Source: Aurantiochytrium sp. KH105
Lineage: Eukaryota > Sar > Bigyra > Thraustochytrida > Thraustochytriidae
Direction: 5' to 3'
DNA: 64,000 bases
Assembly: GCA_003116975.1 (NCBI GenBank)
Contig: BGKB01000017.1
Coordinates: 248,001 to 312,000, forward strand
Part shown: positions 1-10,436 of the stretch, piece by piece
Layout: each line of letters opens with the position of its first letter
Position numbering within the stretch: the stretch's first letter is position 1
Position numbers and translations under genes: made by a program
The notes under the pieces: generated by a model
Databases searched by the model: none
The model's input: only the letters and a program-made list of their open reading frames with translations
Told to the model about the DNA's origin: nothing

Positions 1-1592
1 GTCGGCGCATGCAGCTTGATCGAGTTGAGCCAAAAGGAAAGGTACTCCACGGCTTGGTCTTGCTTGATGAGGAGTTCCTGCATGTCAAAGACGACCATAT
101 AGACGCCACCCTCTCGCGTGAGGAAAATGTGGTGTAGCGCGTAAAAGACGTCCTGGCCCGCATAGTCCCAGATCGTAAAGATGATCTTCTGGCCCGACTG
201 CGTCTTGCCGGCCATGTTCCTGATCTCTGCAATGTCGAATCGTCGCGCCACCTCGGCCTCGGGCACCAGTTCCACCTGTACCTCTGCCGCGAAAGGCCGC
301 GCGGAAGAAATACGTAGGCGTCCAAAGACGACATTTGAAATGCCTTGGAGGACGCGCCTGAGCAGCGATCGCCTCTTCGTGCTTCTGGGTTGCTCCTCTT
401 GCACGGCCATGCGCAGCGCCGCCACGCGGTACGCCTGGCGTTCAAACCCGCTGTCGAATTCCTCTTCCCGCCACATCTCAGCATCGGTGCGCTTGAGCTC
501 GACGCCCACCGTCGAGATGTGCTCCGCCACGGGTGGTATGCCCAGCAGCGAGCGCACCACGGACGTCTTGCCGGCGGCGCCCTGGCCGACGACCATGAGC
601 TTGCAGCGGCCCAGCTCCGCGGGGTCCCCGTTCGCCAGCGCCGCCTTGAGCGCCTCCTCCTCCGCCGCAGTCGTCGCGGGGCCGCCGAGCACGTCCTCAA
701 TGGGCCGCACGGCCTCCGTGCCGTCCAGCACGCGCGTCGAGGCGCCCGTCTCCGCGTCCCAGATGCGCACGCTGTTGTCGAAAGATCCACTCACGATCTC
801 CGACCCCAAGAGAGAGACCGACCACACCCTGTTCGAGTGTCCTTGCAAGACGTGCAGCGCGTCTCCGCTGCGCGCGTCCCAGAGTCTGACCGTCTTGTCC
901 CGGGACCCGCTCACGAGGCGCTCTCCCTCGAGCGCGACAGAGGTCACCCCGGTGGTGTGTCCTTCAAGGACGCGGACGAGCTCGAAGGAAGGCACGGCGT
1001 AGAGCCTCACCTTGCTGTCGTAGGACCCGCTCACCGTGCGCTGCGCGTCGATCGCGACCGCGTAGACCTCGCCTGTCGCCTCTGTGAGGACGTGGCGTGG
1101 GCCGCCGCTGGCACGGTCGAAGATGCGCACGGTCTTGTCTTTCAACCCGGCCACGAGCAGGTTCTCGTGGGCGGCAACGCTCAAGACCCACGCCCCGGCG
1201 TCGATCTTCAAGGTCTCTCGGCCGCTGATCTTGTCCCAGACGCGGACGGTCTGGTCGCCTGACCCGCCGCCGGAGATGATCTCGTTGCCGTCGAAGATGA
1301 CACTCAAGACATCGCCGGTGTGGCCCTGGAGGGCGTGCAGGACGGAGGCGGTGGCCAGGTCGATCAGGAAGAGGCCGCCGTAGTCAGTCCCCACGGCGGC
1401 GAGGTTGCCCTGCATGGCCACTGTCCTGGCTGCCTTGTTGTTGGGCGTCTTCATCTCCAAGACGAGGGCGCCGTCCTTCTTGCTCCATGCTCGTAAGTAC
1501 GCGTCCTGGCTGGCGGCCAGCACGAGGTCGGCGGACTGCGCGACGCCGTTCACCCAGCCTTGGATGCGGCCGCCGCCATGGATGCGGCCCAT
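1..1592 (-). CDS. WD40-ROC (Roco-type) GTPase, 3' end outside window
   Basis: Roco-family signalling protein: a WD40 propeller fused to a Ras-of-complex GTPase. The open frame runs off the left edge, so 530 residues are visible and the C-terminus is missing. Residues 10-300 hold seven WD40 blades whose blade ends read like DKTVRIFDR, DKTVRLWDA and DNSVRIWDA. A linker follows, then a P-loop GQGAAGKTS (residues 336-344, Lys342) and a DxxGQ switch in WDYAGQDVFYALHHIFLT from Trp475. The same switch block occurs in the TIR-ROC-COR-TIR gene at 42-45 kb, and the WD40 half is closely matched by the gene at 28.9-29.8 kb. The start (MGRIHGG) was chosen because that paralogue begins MGRIQHW at the equivalent place. 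In Roco proteins a COR dimerisation domain normally follows ROC; whether one follows here cannot be seen. Substrate and partners are unknown; a TIR or kinase C-terminus outside the window is possible. Confidence 0.85.
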   Translation of the reverse strand, partial: MGRIHGGGRIQGWVNGVAQSADLVLAASQDAYLRAWSKKDGALVLEMKTPNNKAARTVAMQGNLAAVGTDYGGLFLIDLATASVLHALQGHTGDVLSVIFDGNEIISGGGSGDQTVRVWDKISGRETLKIDAGAWVLSVAAHENLLVAGLKDKTVRIFDRASGGPRHVLTEATGEVYAVAIDAQRTVSGSYDSKVRLYAVPSFELVRVLEGHTTGVTSVALEGERLVSGSRDKTVRLWDARSGDALHVLQGHSNRVWSVSLLGSEIVSGSFDNSVRIWDAETGASTRVLDGTEAVRPIEDVLGGPATTAAEEEALKAALANGDPAELGRCKLMVVGQGAAGKTSVVRSLLGIPPVAEHISTVGVELKRTDAEMWREEEFDSGFERQAYRVAALRMAVQEEQPRSTKRRSLLRRVLQGISNVVFGRLRISSARPFAAEVQVELVPEAEVARRFDIAEIRNMAGKTQSGQKIIFTIWDYAGQDVFYALHHIFLTREGGVYMVVFDMQELLIKQDQAVEYLSFWLNSIKLHAP

Positions 1593-2978
1593 GGCGGCGG
1601 CGGCGAGTGCGGCGAGGCGAGCGAGGGCGGGCGGGCGGGCAGGCAAGCGACGCGAAGAAGCGAGCAGGTTGGGCGGAGAGGGGGCAAGAAAGCAGAGAGA
1701 GAGAGAGAGACTCGGGCGAGGGGAGGGAAAGAAGGGCGCGAGGGGAGAACCTGGCTGCTAATGCGACGCGGCCTTGGCGCGTTCTCCGCGGGGGGCGCGC
1801 GCGGACGGAGCGTGTCGCGGCGGCGGCCGCGCGGAGAAAGAGGGGACGGGAGGGGGAGGGGAGGGGGGGTTGCTGGTTTGCGCCTTGCGCGCCTGCCTGC
1901 CTACCACGCGGTCGCGCCGCGGGCGCGAGGGCGAGAGCGAAAGGTGTTTGTGCAAAAAAAAATTGCCAGCGCGTGCCATGCACACGGCTGCACACCCGGC
2001 TTTCCTTTCCTTTTCCGTGCACGATATTGAACAGCTCGTTAGCAGAGTGAGCAAGCCTCGGAAAGCTGCGCGGAGCGAAGGGAGGGAGGGAGGACGTAGT
2101 ATACTATAACATAATGGGATGAGGCGAATAGCGAGAGCGCGGACCACAACCTCATCTCTCGAAGTGCCTCCATTCCTTAAAATTTAGCTGGTTCGCACTC
2201 ACAAATGACAGAAAATTGGACCACACCAGGAAAGAGAAGAAGGACGAGCAGGTTTACCACAAATTCTTCTTTGCTAAAAAATTCTGCCACTTCACGACAT
2301 GAACGTTGCACAAACGGTTGTAGTAGTGCTAAGAGTCGGCCGACTCAAAGACGAATGCATCTTGGTCATCGATCAGATCGTCGACCTTGTGTTCGGTGGA
2401 CTCAAGCGGCGACGTTGATGTCGTGTCTTCAACGCACAGAATTTCAAGCGTCTCGACATTGGGCTATCTATCTCACAAATGGCGTTGCGCACCGGAGAGC
2501 GAGGAATGCGGAAGCATCCTTTTTTTTTCTAATATTTTTCTCAAGAGCGCCAAAAAACGAAGATTTGACAGATCCGAAAATCCGCACTTGCGTTTCGGCT
2601 TGGTCTCCAGAGCGCGAATCTGATTTTTTCGAGCCACGAAACTTCGTAGACGGAAATTATCGCGTGCGTGGTCCGCGCGAGAGGCTGACACTGGGCGCTA
2701 GTAAGGGCCGGATAGTGGCAGGTCGCAATGGGGGACAGGTGCAAGTGCCATGTGTCTCTTTGCGGAGAATGCAACCTGTGCTCACGCTGTCAGCGTGAGT
2801 GCACGCACAACAAGCTAACCACCGCCCAGCGAGTTGCACGAACCCGAGGTCGCCCTTGAAAAGAGCAAAGACCGGCGCGTGAGGAAAGGAGAAAACGAAG
2901 AGTGCCACGCGTCTGCTTTCCCGTGCTCGAGACACCGCTAAGGTTTCTCTGTCCCAAGACGAACAGCAAACGAAAAGA
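1593..2978. other. Spacer upstream of the WD40-ROC gene
   Basis: No gene recognised. The first 550 bases are extremely G/C-rich and purine-biased on the + strand, with GA runs near 1690-1720 and G runs near 1850-1870. This probably covers the promoter and leader of the minus-strand WD40-ROC gene. From about 2150 the composition becomes AT-richer, with only short broken frames. Confidence 0.5.
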
Positions 2979-3320
2979 ATGATGACCATGTCCAGGTCGC
3001 AAAATGTGCAGGCCAACCACGTTGAAGAAGAACTTGACGACAGTGGCAATGCTACGCAAAACGCAATGCCTGACTTATTTGACTCAGACATTGACGGAAC
3101 CCTGCACGCGCCAGACCCTGCACAGCACACAGCTGGCATACCGAATCAAGGACCAGAAGGTGAGAAGATCCCGCCGCCACCTTTTTCGAACGATGCACCA
3201 TCAAGTGCTTTTCGCTCAAGCCAGGACTGCTTTGAGAGATGCATTAAGTCTAGAACAAGTCTGCGCGACTTGAAGGTGCTTTTTGATTTGATGGATGCGG
3301 CTGTGAGCAACTTTCCATAA
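2979..3320 (+). CDS. Possible small hypothetical protein or first exon
   Basis: Open frame of 113 codons beginning MMTMSRSQN, acidic in its first half (VEEELDDSG, DLFDSDIDG) with a PPPP run near residue 67. No family recognised. It is followed after a short gap by another + strand frame at 3358-3894, so the two could be exons of one gene, but I found no convincing phase-matched GT-AG pair. It may equally be chance or a decayed gene. Confidence 0.25.
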   Translation: MMTMSRSQNVQANHVEEELDDSGNATQNAMPDLFDSDIDGTLHAPDPAQHTAGIPNQGPEGEKIPPPPFSNDAPSSAFRSSQDCFERCIKSRTSLRDLKVLFDLMDAAVSNFP

Positions 3321-3357
3321 CAAGAAAAACGTGACAATCCGAACCCTGGGAGTATGA

Positions 3358-3894
3358 CAAAGAAGCACAGATCTTCGATGGCATAGCGATGCTTCAAGCT
3401 ACACGTGCCATGCATCTGACCTGTATCCAGGGAACCCTGAGTTCTTGATACGAGAGCTTGCTAAGCGCATCAATGACAAGAGAACCTGCAATTGCGACAG
3501 TTTTGTCGCCTCTTGCCAAGCAGTAGTAACCAATTCGCGACGTGGCTCTTTCGAGTCTCGTATGAGCCGCGCGATACTGTCAAACAGCTTGCCCCGCAAG
3601 GTCCTTGAAGATCTGCGAGCAGCCGGTCAAGTAGAGATGGGCAGCGTGACGTGGCAGCGCGCACGCCGTGACAACGCGGACCTGTTCGAGTTTGGCGTGC
3701 TCACAGACCCCACGTTTCGTTGGCGCAAATGCAAAAATCCGAATGCTGACTTTGCGCTCCGTTTCGCTCTCACCCCAAGGCACGTTGGGTTTCTATCTTG
3801 GGGCAGCCGTCGCGTCCGCCTCACCAAGCGCGAGGCTTGGACACTTCCTCGAACCGTTTTGCAGGTTGATAAAGCGATCCTCATTTGTCGGTAA
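3358..3894 (+). CDS. Possible hypothetical protein or exon, unrecognised
   Basis: Open frame of about 178 codons without a good ATG near its beginning. It reads LYPGNPEFLIRELAKRI then a mixed charged sequence containing CNCDSF and ending KAILICR. Codon use is less GC3-biased than in the confident genes nearby. I do not recognise it; a degenerate mobile-element protein, an exon of the frame at 2979-3320, or chance are all possible. Confidence 0.22.
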   Translation, partial: QRSTDLRWHSDASSYTCHASDLYPGNPEFLIRELAKRINDKRTCNCDSFVASCQAVVTNSRRGSFESRMSRAILSNSLPRKVLEDLRAAGQVEMGSVTWQRARRDNADLFEFGVLTDPTFRWRKCKNPNADFALRFALTPRHVGFLSWGSRRVRLTKREAWTLPRTVLQVDKAILICR

Positions 3895-5989
3895 AAAGAA
3901 GCTTGCGACAAGTCTGGCCGCGTTTTTAGCTGTCGCGCACAGACATGTATGGAAACCAAAAGCTGTCTCGGCGTCCGCCGAGCCCGCGAAATCCAAGAAT
4001 AGTACTGGCGAATCGTCCCGCTGTGTGTGCGTGTAAATAAGTAAAGATCATTGTTGTTGCAATTTTGATTACTCGACTTCGCAGCTTTTTTGGGGGGAAA
4101 TGGAAATGACGTGAGAAGACAGAAGCGCCTCAGAAGTGGTGAAGTCAATTCGGCCCCCAGAGGAAGTCTCTTGCAGACTTGCCGTGCAAACAGCCATTCG
4201 AGCTCAGCAGCCACTAGTTCATGCGATATTAAGGTAGTAAGTCTAATATCGCGTAGAGCCTGAACCGATCATTAAGCTCTCTTCACGACATCCTCTAGCC
4301 TAGACGGCATTTTAGGTGGGAAGAAGCATCGAGCTCTACCACGAGACCAATTCGTCGCAGTAGCATCGAAACCATTAAAGCGATCTTAGCGTACGTGCCA
4401 TGACAAAGTCGCCTCAGACAGCCATCGTAAAAGGGTCACCATGGCTAATGGGTCTACAACATTGATGTCACCGAGACGCTGCTCATCAGAATACGTATTC
4501 TGAAAAGGTCGGGCGGCACCTTGGCCACACTACTGAGCATCGCACCTGCTGCGCCCTCGACCGTTGCCGCAGTCGACCGACCTCACCGCGCCCCCCATTC
4601 CCTGCGCAGGCTACTCCTCACTGTATGCGTCCAGCCAAAGCTACGACATTTTCTTCCGCCGCGTCTCGTAAAGGTCGCCCGCTCCACTCCGCAGCTCCGC
4701 TCCGCCGCGCCCAGAAAGTACTGCGCCGCAACACAGTACCTCCCTCCGAAGCGCCCCGGCGCCGCGCGCGCAGGCTCGCCTCCCTCCCGCGCGGCGTCTC
4801 CGCTTCTTCGTTGCAGCTGCGCGTCTGGTTTGCTCGTTTTCTCGTCCCACCTCCGAGCCTCTCGCCGCGCGGTTTGAACCCCTGCCTGTTTTGATTTGAA
4901 TTTGAATACTGTTTTGAATCCTCGTTTGAATTTGAATCCTCGTTTGAATCCTCGTTTGAATCGCGCTTGGTGCAAAATCTGAATTCCAGCTAATCTGCAA
5001 CGCGCGCACGCACGCACGCACAGCGCGTGCGCGCGGCCCTCCCGCCGCCGCCGCCCGCTCTCGCTCCGCTCCGCGGCCGCGCGGCCGGCGCGGCCGGCGC
5101 GGCCGGCGCGGCGCGGGGAGGCGGGCTGCGCGTCGCAGGAGGCGGCGCGAAACGCCCCTGAGAGCCTGCGCAAGCGCCGCCGCCCGCGCCGTGCAGCGCG
5201 TACACCGCCTCGCTCTACAGTCTCTCTCTGCCCGCATGAAAGCTGTCCATCCGCACCGCCGCCGCGGCCTCCTGGCTTCGCGCGCGCCGCCCGCCGCTTT
5301 CTCTCCCGCCGCCCGCCGCGAAGCCGGCCGCGAAGCTAGGATGCATGCCGCTTGGAGATCGGCCGATTGCGAGCACGAGCAAGGATAACATCTCGAGCTC
5401 AGGGAGCACCACGACGAGGAGCAGGAGAAGAAGGCGCAGCTGCAGCTGGCAGCGCCGGGGCTAGCCAGCGAGCGGGTCGCAGGAAGGCATGCGTGCATGA
5501 ATGGAATGAGTGCGAGCGTGCAGGCATTCATTCGCATTCGTGTAGTAAACATTCGTCATTCCAGTCCATTCCGAGCCATGGTCTTCGACGAAGCCCAGTT
5601 GGGAGTCGAGCCGAGCGGTGACCAGGAGCCGAGCCCAAACGGGAGCCGAGCCGAGTCGAGCCACGCCAAGTCGAGCCGCGCCGTGAAGAGCCAGATGGGG
5701 CCCAATCTTGCACTACCAGAGCGCTCGCGGGCCCGGTGGGGCAAACTAGCGAAGCCAGCCAGCAAGCAAGCTCGCAAGCAAACAAACTCTCAACTCGCGC
5801 GTCCGACCGGTCGCTCACTGGAATTGAGTAGAGCAGGGCAGGGCAGAGCAGAGCAGAGCAGAGCAAAGCTCTCGAGGCAGACGCGGAGACACAGAATTTG
5901 CCTCATCATTGTTGGGCGTGCGTGCGGGCCGGCGTGCGTGGCGAATTCGGAGGGCAAGTCGCGCGCTGTTGTCTCCCGGGACGCGGTGA
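3895..5989. other. Non-coding stretch with simple repeats upstream of RING gene
   Basis: No supportable gene. About 3900-4500 is AT-richer and featureless. About 4500-5400 is strongly GC-rich with CpG-dense and GCCGGC-type runs, resembling promoter-proximal DNA elsewhere in the window. It holds a TTTGAAT-type minisatellite (4891-4962), a GAGCC-type repetitive patch (about 5590-5700) and a GCAGA patch (about 5828-5868). Long frames on both strands here are driven by composition. Confidence 0.5.
4891..4962. repeat. Minisatellite, about 12-bp unit CCTCGTTTGAAT
   Basis: Imperfect tandem copies of TTTGAAT, best organised as CCTCGTTTGAAT units near 4919-4962, lie in an otherwise very GC-rich stretch. 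No coding role is apparent. Confidence 0.7.
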
Positions 5990-7573
5990 ATGACGAAGCG
6001 CGCAAGTCGTCTGGCGGGCGGGGCTTGCCTTGCGCCGGCCGTGAGTCGCTTGCAGAGCTTTAGAAGCAGCAGCGGAAGCACAAGCAGCTGCTGCAGCGCC
6101 AAAAATGTAAAGAACAAAGCCTCGTCCATCTTTAGTCTTCTCAACACCTATGCCGGCAACAGCAGGGAGAGTCGACTCGCGGACGCAGTCACCGAGCGCG
6201 TCGTGAATAACGACAGATTCTACTATGGCGCAAGCTCGACCACGGCTGACATCAATGAGCACGCCGATCTAATGGACGAGCGTCACGAGGAAAAGGACCA
6301 CAACGAAGACAACGGTGAAAACGGCGACGAGCAGCAAGATGCCCTCGAGAGCCTCTACAAGCATATTCGCTTTCTCCAGCGATGCTCTTCGGACGGACGC
6401 ATCTGCGCCGGCGAAGATCCCAGCGCAGAGCCCTCTGGCCTCCATCCTGGGCTCTTTGCCAAGTTGCCTGTTACATACGTGACGCTGGGCAGCCTCCAGC
6501 CCCCCGCCCCAGCAAAGCTCGCAGCCTCCGACGAGGTCACTACAGCGGCGAGAAAGCCCTTGGTCGCCAAGTCCAGTCGGGCCAGTGCGGAAAACATGGA
6601 GGATTGGCTCGCGGCGCGGTGCGCATCTTGTGAGTCCTTGCTGCACGAGATCACGGCCCAAGTTTTGCTCAAGCTGCCGTGCGGTCATCACCTGCACCAC
6701 GAGTGTGGGCGAAAATGGTTTACGGCCAACAAGCACTGCCCTGTTCGCGGTTGCGGTCTCGCGATTGAGACACATGCCACGCTCGAGCGCGAGCAAGCAA
6801 AGGATGCGCGCGAGCAGCACGCTCGCGAACACACCGACATCGAGCACGCACTCCGGTGCGTGCTCTCGCAGCGCAACCCGACGGCCCGCGTCGAGTACGA
6901 CGGCGTCGCTGTAGATGGAGCCACGGGTTCGCTTCGCACGTGCTCGGGGACTCTCGAGGTGGAGATGGATGCTGCGGGTCGACTTGCATTTCCGGGCGAA
7001 ATCGAGGCCGACCAGGTCGTCGCGCTCATCCACAGTTTGTACCAAGGCTCTGTCGTCGTCACGAGCTCCGTGGTGCCCATTCGCCACGCCTGCCACTTGC
7101 CGTCACGCGATTCCGATGTCTCTGCGGCCCCTCTCACTTCTTCGGGTGCACCGTCAAAGCCCACCCGTGTAGTCCCTGCACCGGGTCCGATGCGAACGGC
7201 CTCGTGCGACGAGGCTGCAATCAGTAAGCTTGTTGCCGAGCGAAGCAGCGTCGCCGCGGAGGCGGCTTTCGTCGCTGCAGACTCTGCAGCTTCTCGCATT
7301 GCCGGTCGTTTCAGCATGACCGGATTCAAGCAGGGCATTTCCAAGGCCCTCCAATCCTCGCGGAATTTCCTTGCAAAGAATGGCCAAGCCACTCCGCTCT
7401 TGGGCGAGCCCTGCGACTGTGCGATTGATACCTTTACGCAGGTGCACAGTTTCACTGTCAAGGGCGGGGCGCTTTTCCAGCGCTCTGCATTTGCCAATGC
7501 GGTCCACATGACGTCCTTGATGTCTGAAGACTCTGACTTTTCTCCTCTCCCGACTCGGGTATTGTACATGTGA
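5990..7573 (+). CDS. RING-H2-like zinc finger protein, putative E3 ubiquitin ligase
   Basis: Protein of 527 residues with one RING-type finger at about 211-255: CASC, then CGHHLHHEC, then a CPVRGC pair. This gives the C-x2-C / C-x-H-x2-H-x2-C / C-x3-C ligand order of a RING-H2-like cross-brace; the last pair is spaced x3 rather than the usual x2. An acidic Glu/Asp/Asn-rich segment lies at about 97-115, and a Glu/Arg-rich helical stretch follows the finger. RING proteins of this kind usually recruit E2 enzymes for substrate ubiquitination; the substrate cannot be inferred. No membrane segment is evident. The first ATG of the frame was used; a start at one of several later methionines before the RING is possible. 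It converges on the ZNG1-like gene. Confidence 0.8.
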   Translation: MTKRASRLAGGACLAPAVSRLQSFRSSSGSTSSCCSAKNVKNKASSIFSLLNTYAGNSRESRLADAVTERVVNNDRFYYGASSTTADINEHADLMDERHEEKDHNEDNGENGDEQQDALESLYKHIRFLQRCSSDGRICAGEDPSAEPSGLHPGLFAKLPVTYVTLGSLQPPAPAKLAASDEVTTAARKPLVAKSSRASAENMEDWLAARCASCESLLHEITAQVLLKLPCGHHLHHECGRKWFTANKHCPVRGCGLAIETHATLEREQAKDAREQHAREHTDIEHALRCVLSQRNPTARVEYDGVAVDGATGSLRTCSGTLEVEMDAAGRLAFPGEIEADQVVALIHSLYQGSVVVTSSVVPIRHACHLPSRDSDVSAAPLTSSGAPSKPTRVVPAPGPMRTASCDEAAISKLVAERSSVAAEAAFVAADSAASRIAGRFSMTGFKQGISKALQSSRNFLAKNGQATPLLGEPCDCAIDTFTQVHSFTVKGGALFQRSAFANAVHMTSLMSEDSDFSPLPTRVLYM

Positions 7574-8029
7574 TGGCGAAGCCAGACCCAAACTTTTCGG
7601 TTCTAGGACCCCCTTTTACCCGTTTAAAATTAGGAGTTTATCCGTTTCCTGCACTTTATTTCGTTGTTGCGTAGTTGCGTGTCCTACGGAAAAGGATGCA
7701 CCTTGTGGCATCAAAAGAACAAAATGACGCGACCCTGGATGTCTCCCGATTTTTTTTTACCTTCTCCCGCAATTGTAAAGGCACATCACGAACGCTTGAC
7801 GACCGGAAGCCACAATCTCGCAGTGTATGTCAAGCTTCGTCCAACGCATGTCAGAGCAAAAGACATGTTAGGCCTCAGCCATCCTCTGCGTGATTTACTT
7901 CTCTTTTGAGGTAAAGATAAAGCACCACGTCCTCTGCGTGAAGTATTCCTGCTTTGAAAAGAAAGGCAAAGCACCTTGTCCTCCTCTGCGTCAACCTATT
8001 GATTTGGTGCAATAAGCTCAACGCCTACC
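7574..8029. other. Convergent 3' spacer with small tandem repeat
   Basis: Lies between the ends of the RING and ZNG1-like genes. It presumably holds both 3' UTRs, plus a degenerate direct repeat at 7883-7992. No gene seen. Confidence 0.5.
7883..7992. repeat. Degenerate tandem repeat, unit about 50 bp
   Basis: CCTCTGCGTGA recurs at about 7883 and 7931 and as CCTCTGCGTCA at 7983. Each of the first two is followed about 30 bases later by AAAGCACC. Two and a part diverged copies. Confidence 0.6.
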
Positions 8030-9430
8030 TCACGCTTTGTCCTTGGCGTCGTCATCGGATCCGAAAATGTCTTGCATTTCCGTGTCGCTCAAAAGACAGG
8101 CGTCCAAGGCAGCCTCGATGGCCTCGACGTCCAAATCAAGACCAATGAGAACAATCTCCTGCCTACGGTCGCCAAATGTACCCTCAAAGTCGTGTCGGAC
8201 ATTGGCGGGCATGTTGTCGGACGGCCATTCTTCGCGAGGGATGGCGGCCCACCAAGCGCCAATGGGAACGAGCGTCGCCTGCAGGCCTGCGCGAGAATAG
8301 TACAAGGCCATATCGTGCTGATTAGCGAGCCAGCAATATCCTTTTGCGCGCAAAATGGGATCGGCGAGACACGCCGGTCGTGCAGAAATCATTGCGCGGG
8401 CGAATTTTTGAGGCTCAAAGGGTCTTCTACGTCTATACACGTGCGTCTTGACGAGAACATCCGGGGCTTCTGCGGTCTCGGAGCGGCGCAGACGATCAAA
8501 GGCCTCAAGAAAGGTCCGATGCTCCTCATCGACACTGAGCGCTGCATTTGATGAAGATGTGGCGACGTTTGGAGCTGGCATGGAAGGTTCTGGGCCCAAG
8601 AGCATGCCCAGAGCGACGTCTCCACGTACGGTCTCGTATAGCCTCGCACTCGGGTTGATATGAGCGAGGATTGCGCGCAAGCGTGGTAGTTTAGAAGGGC
8701 CAACAAGGTCTGTCTTGTTGAGAAGTAAAACGTCTGCACTTTCAATTTGCTCCGCAAGAAGGTCACAGGTGAAGCGCGCAGCGTCGGATTTCGACCATGG
8801 GTTGTCGGGAGCTTCTGCTGCCACCTTGGATCCAAGCTTGCCAAAGAGGCTCTCGAGCTCCGAGGCATCGACGAGCGTCACCAGCCGCGAGAGCCGCGCC
8901 TTGGCATCGGTGCCCTCCTCTTGCAGGGCGACTTGGAGACCGTGCCAAAGTCGTTTTGGCTCAGCCACGCCTGAGCACTCGACAACAATGTGGTCGAAAG
9001 GCCCAACTTGGAGAAGTTGGTCAAGTGAACGATATAAATCGTCGCTGGCGGAGCAGCACGCGCAGCCGTTTTGCAGCTGCACAGTTTCAATGCCATCCTC
9101 GCCTTGTGTCCTGCGCTGGACTTCGCGAGCATCAATGTTCACAGAGGCAACGTCATTGACAATGACACCCATGCGCAGTCCTCCACGGTTGGCCAGCATG
9201 TGATGTAACAGCGTGCTCTTGCCTGCTCCCAGCATTCCCGAGAGCACGGTCACCTCAATGCGCTCAGTGCGCTGTCGCTTATTATTGGTCTTGGCTTTGG
9301 GCATCGGAGCTTCGAATTTCGTCGTCCTTTTCCTAGCATCCTCAGGCTTGTGCTCCGTTTCCTCCTCTTCTTTCTCCACCGCGAGACCTTGCGCGAGGAG
9401 GACCTCGGCGGCAGCCTCGAGGTCGTCCAT
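8030..9430 (-). CDS. ZNG1: COG0523/CobW-family GTPase (ZNG1-like zinc metallochaperone)
   Basis: Protein of 466 residues. P-loop GMLGAGKST (about 66-73); the family metal-binding motif CxCC as GCACCS (Cys123, Cys125, Cys126); VVECSGVAEP; TLVDASELE; and the guanine-specificity motif NKTD. A C-terminal CobW_C-like half follows (VLVKTHVYRRRRPFEPQKF), ending in an acidic DIFGSDDDAKD tail. Eukaryotic members (ZNG1/CBWD) transfer zinc to client enzymes such as methionine aminopeptidase at the cost of GTP. The start MDDLEAAAEV was preferred over an in-frame upstream TTG-led extension, because that extension is promoter-like and basic. The N-terminal 55 residues are acidic then Lys-rich and probably disordered. 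It is divergent from the HDAC gene across a 1-kb GC-rich spacer. Confidence 0.9.
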   Translation of the reverse strand: MDDLEAAAEVLLAQGLAVEKEEEETEHKPEDARKRTTKFEAPMPKAKTNNKRQRTERIEVTVLSGMLGAGKSTLLHHMLANRGGLRMGVIVNDVASVNIDAREVQRRTQGEDGIETVQLQNGCACCSASDDLYRSLDQLLQVGPFDHIVVECSGVAEPKRLWHGLQVALQEEGTDAKARLSRLVTLVDASELESLFGKLGSKVAAEAPDNPWSKSDAARFTCDLLAEQIESADVLLLNKTDLVGPSKLPRLRAILAHINPSARLYETVRGDVALGMLLGPEPSMPAPNVATSSSNAALSVDEEHRTFLEAFDRLRRSETAEAPDVLVKTHVYRRRRPFEPQKFARAMISARPACLADPILRAKGYCWLANQHDMALYYSRAGLQATLVPIGAWWAAIPREEWPSDNMPANVRHDFEGTFGDRRQEIVLIGLDLDVEAIEAALDACLLSDTEMQDIFGSDDDAKDKA

Positions 9431-10436
9431 GCTCTCCCCCCTCCCCCCAAAATGAACAGCCTGCGTATGGATCCTCTTGAACCGCAGCGACGTCGCGCGC
9501 GTTCTGGGCGCTTCTCGACGCCCTCGAGCGCTCTCTCTCCAGAGGCCGAGGAGCACCGGGCGCAGCTCAGCTTGCGTCGCGCGAGTCCAGGTCTCCGACG
9601 CTGCGGCAGGGCGCCCGCCGGTGGTTGGGATCTGGTCTCCCCGCGCGGCCCGTCTCGGCCCCTCTGGGCGGGAATGGCCGACTTGCGCAGGGCGATGCTG
9701 GACTTGCGCGGGGCGGAGGCCCAGTGTGGCGGGCTCGGGCGCAAGTGGCGTATCTTGCGAAAGGCCGACTTGCCGCCGCTCTTCTCCCGCTCTCCTCCCC
9801 CGCCTCGCCTCTCTCTCTCTCCTTCATTTCATTCCCGCATTCTCTCGATCCGCCAGGGGCGCATCAGAGCCGCGCCGCGCCGCCGCCGTCGTCGCCGCCG
9901 CCGCCGCCGCCGCGCGCAGGACGCCGGGGGGCCGCTCGCGCGCACGCAGCAGAGGCCGCCGCGGAGCCGCCGCGGGAGCCGCGAGAGCCGCGGGCGAAAG
10001 TTCATCGATTTCATCGCCGCCGCCGCCGCCGCCGCCGCCAGGCCGCCGCGCCAGGCCGCCGCCGCCGAGCCCGCGCCGCCGCCGCGCGGAGAGCGGGGCG
10101 CCTGCGCGCGAGCGTCGCGCGCAAGAGGACGGCAGCGCGCCGCCGCCCCGCCCCCGCGCGAGGGCCCGGCCGCCCAGCCCGTGCCGCCGGGCGGCGTCGG
10201 GAAGGCGGCCCGGACGCGCGAGCCCGTCGTCTTCGTCTTCGTCGAGGAGGTGGACAAGGGCCGCTGCTGACGGTGGTGGAGACGTACGAGGCGCGCGACG
10301 AGGTCGAGAGACAAAAGGTCCTCATCGTTGAGAAAAAGCGTCAAGAGGACCCAGACAAGGTGGCTTGCTCAAGTTGAAGCTCTTTGGCAAGCAGAGCAGC
10401 GGCCGGTAGGCATTCCGCGTCCAGAGGCTCGCGGAG
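9431..10436. other. Divergent promoter region with CCG/CGC repeats
   Basis: One-kb spacer between the ZNG1-like (-) and HDAC (+) starts. It is very GC-rich, with (CCG)n-like runs at about 9885-9916 and 10012-10038. These repeats produce Arg-, Ala- and Pro-rich frames on every reading, which I treat as artefacts. Confidence 0.6.

Noticed and set aside
4641-5552. Minus-strand frame of 303 codons
   Set aside because: Arg/Ala/Cys-rich sequence in a CpG-dense promoter-like region containing a minisatellite; no domain.
9625-10377. Arg/Ala-rich + frames before the HDAC
   Set aside because: Produced by CCG/CGC repeats; the HDAC start lies in a different, better-supported position.
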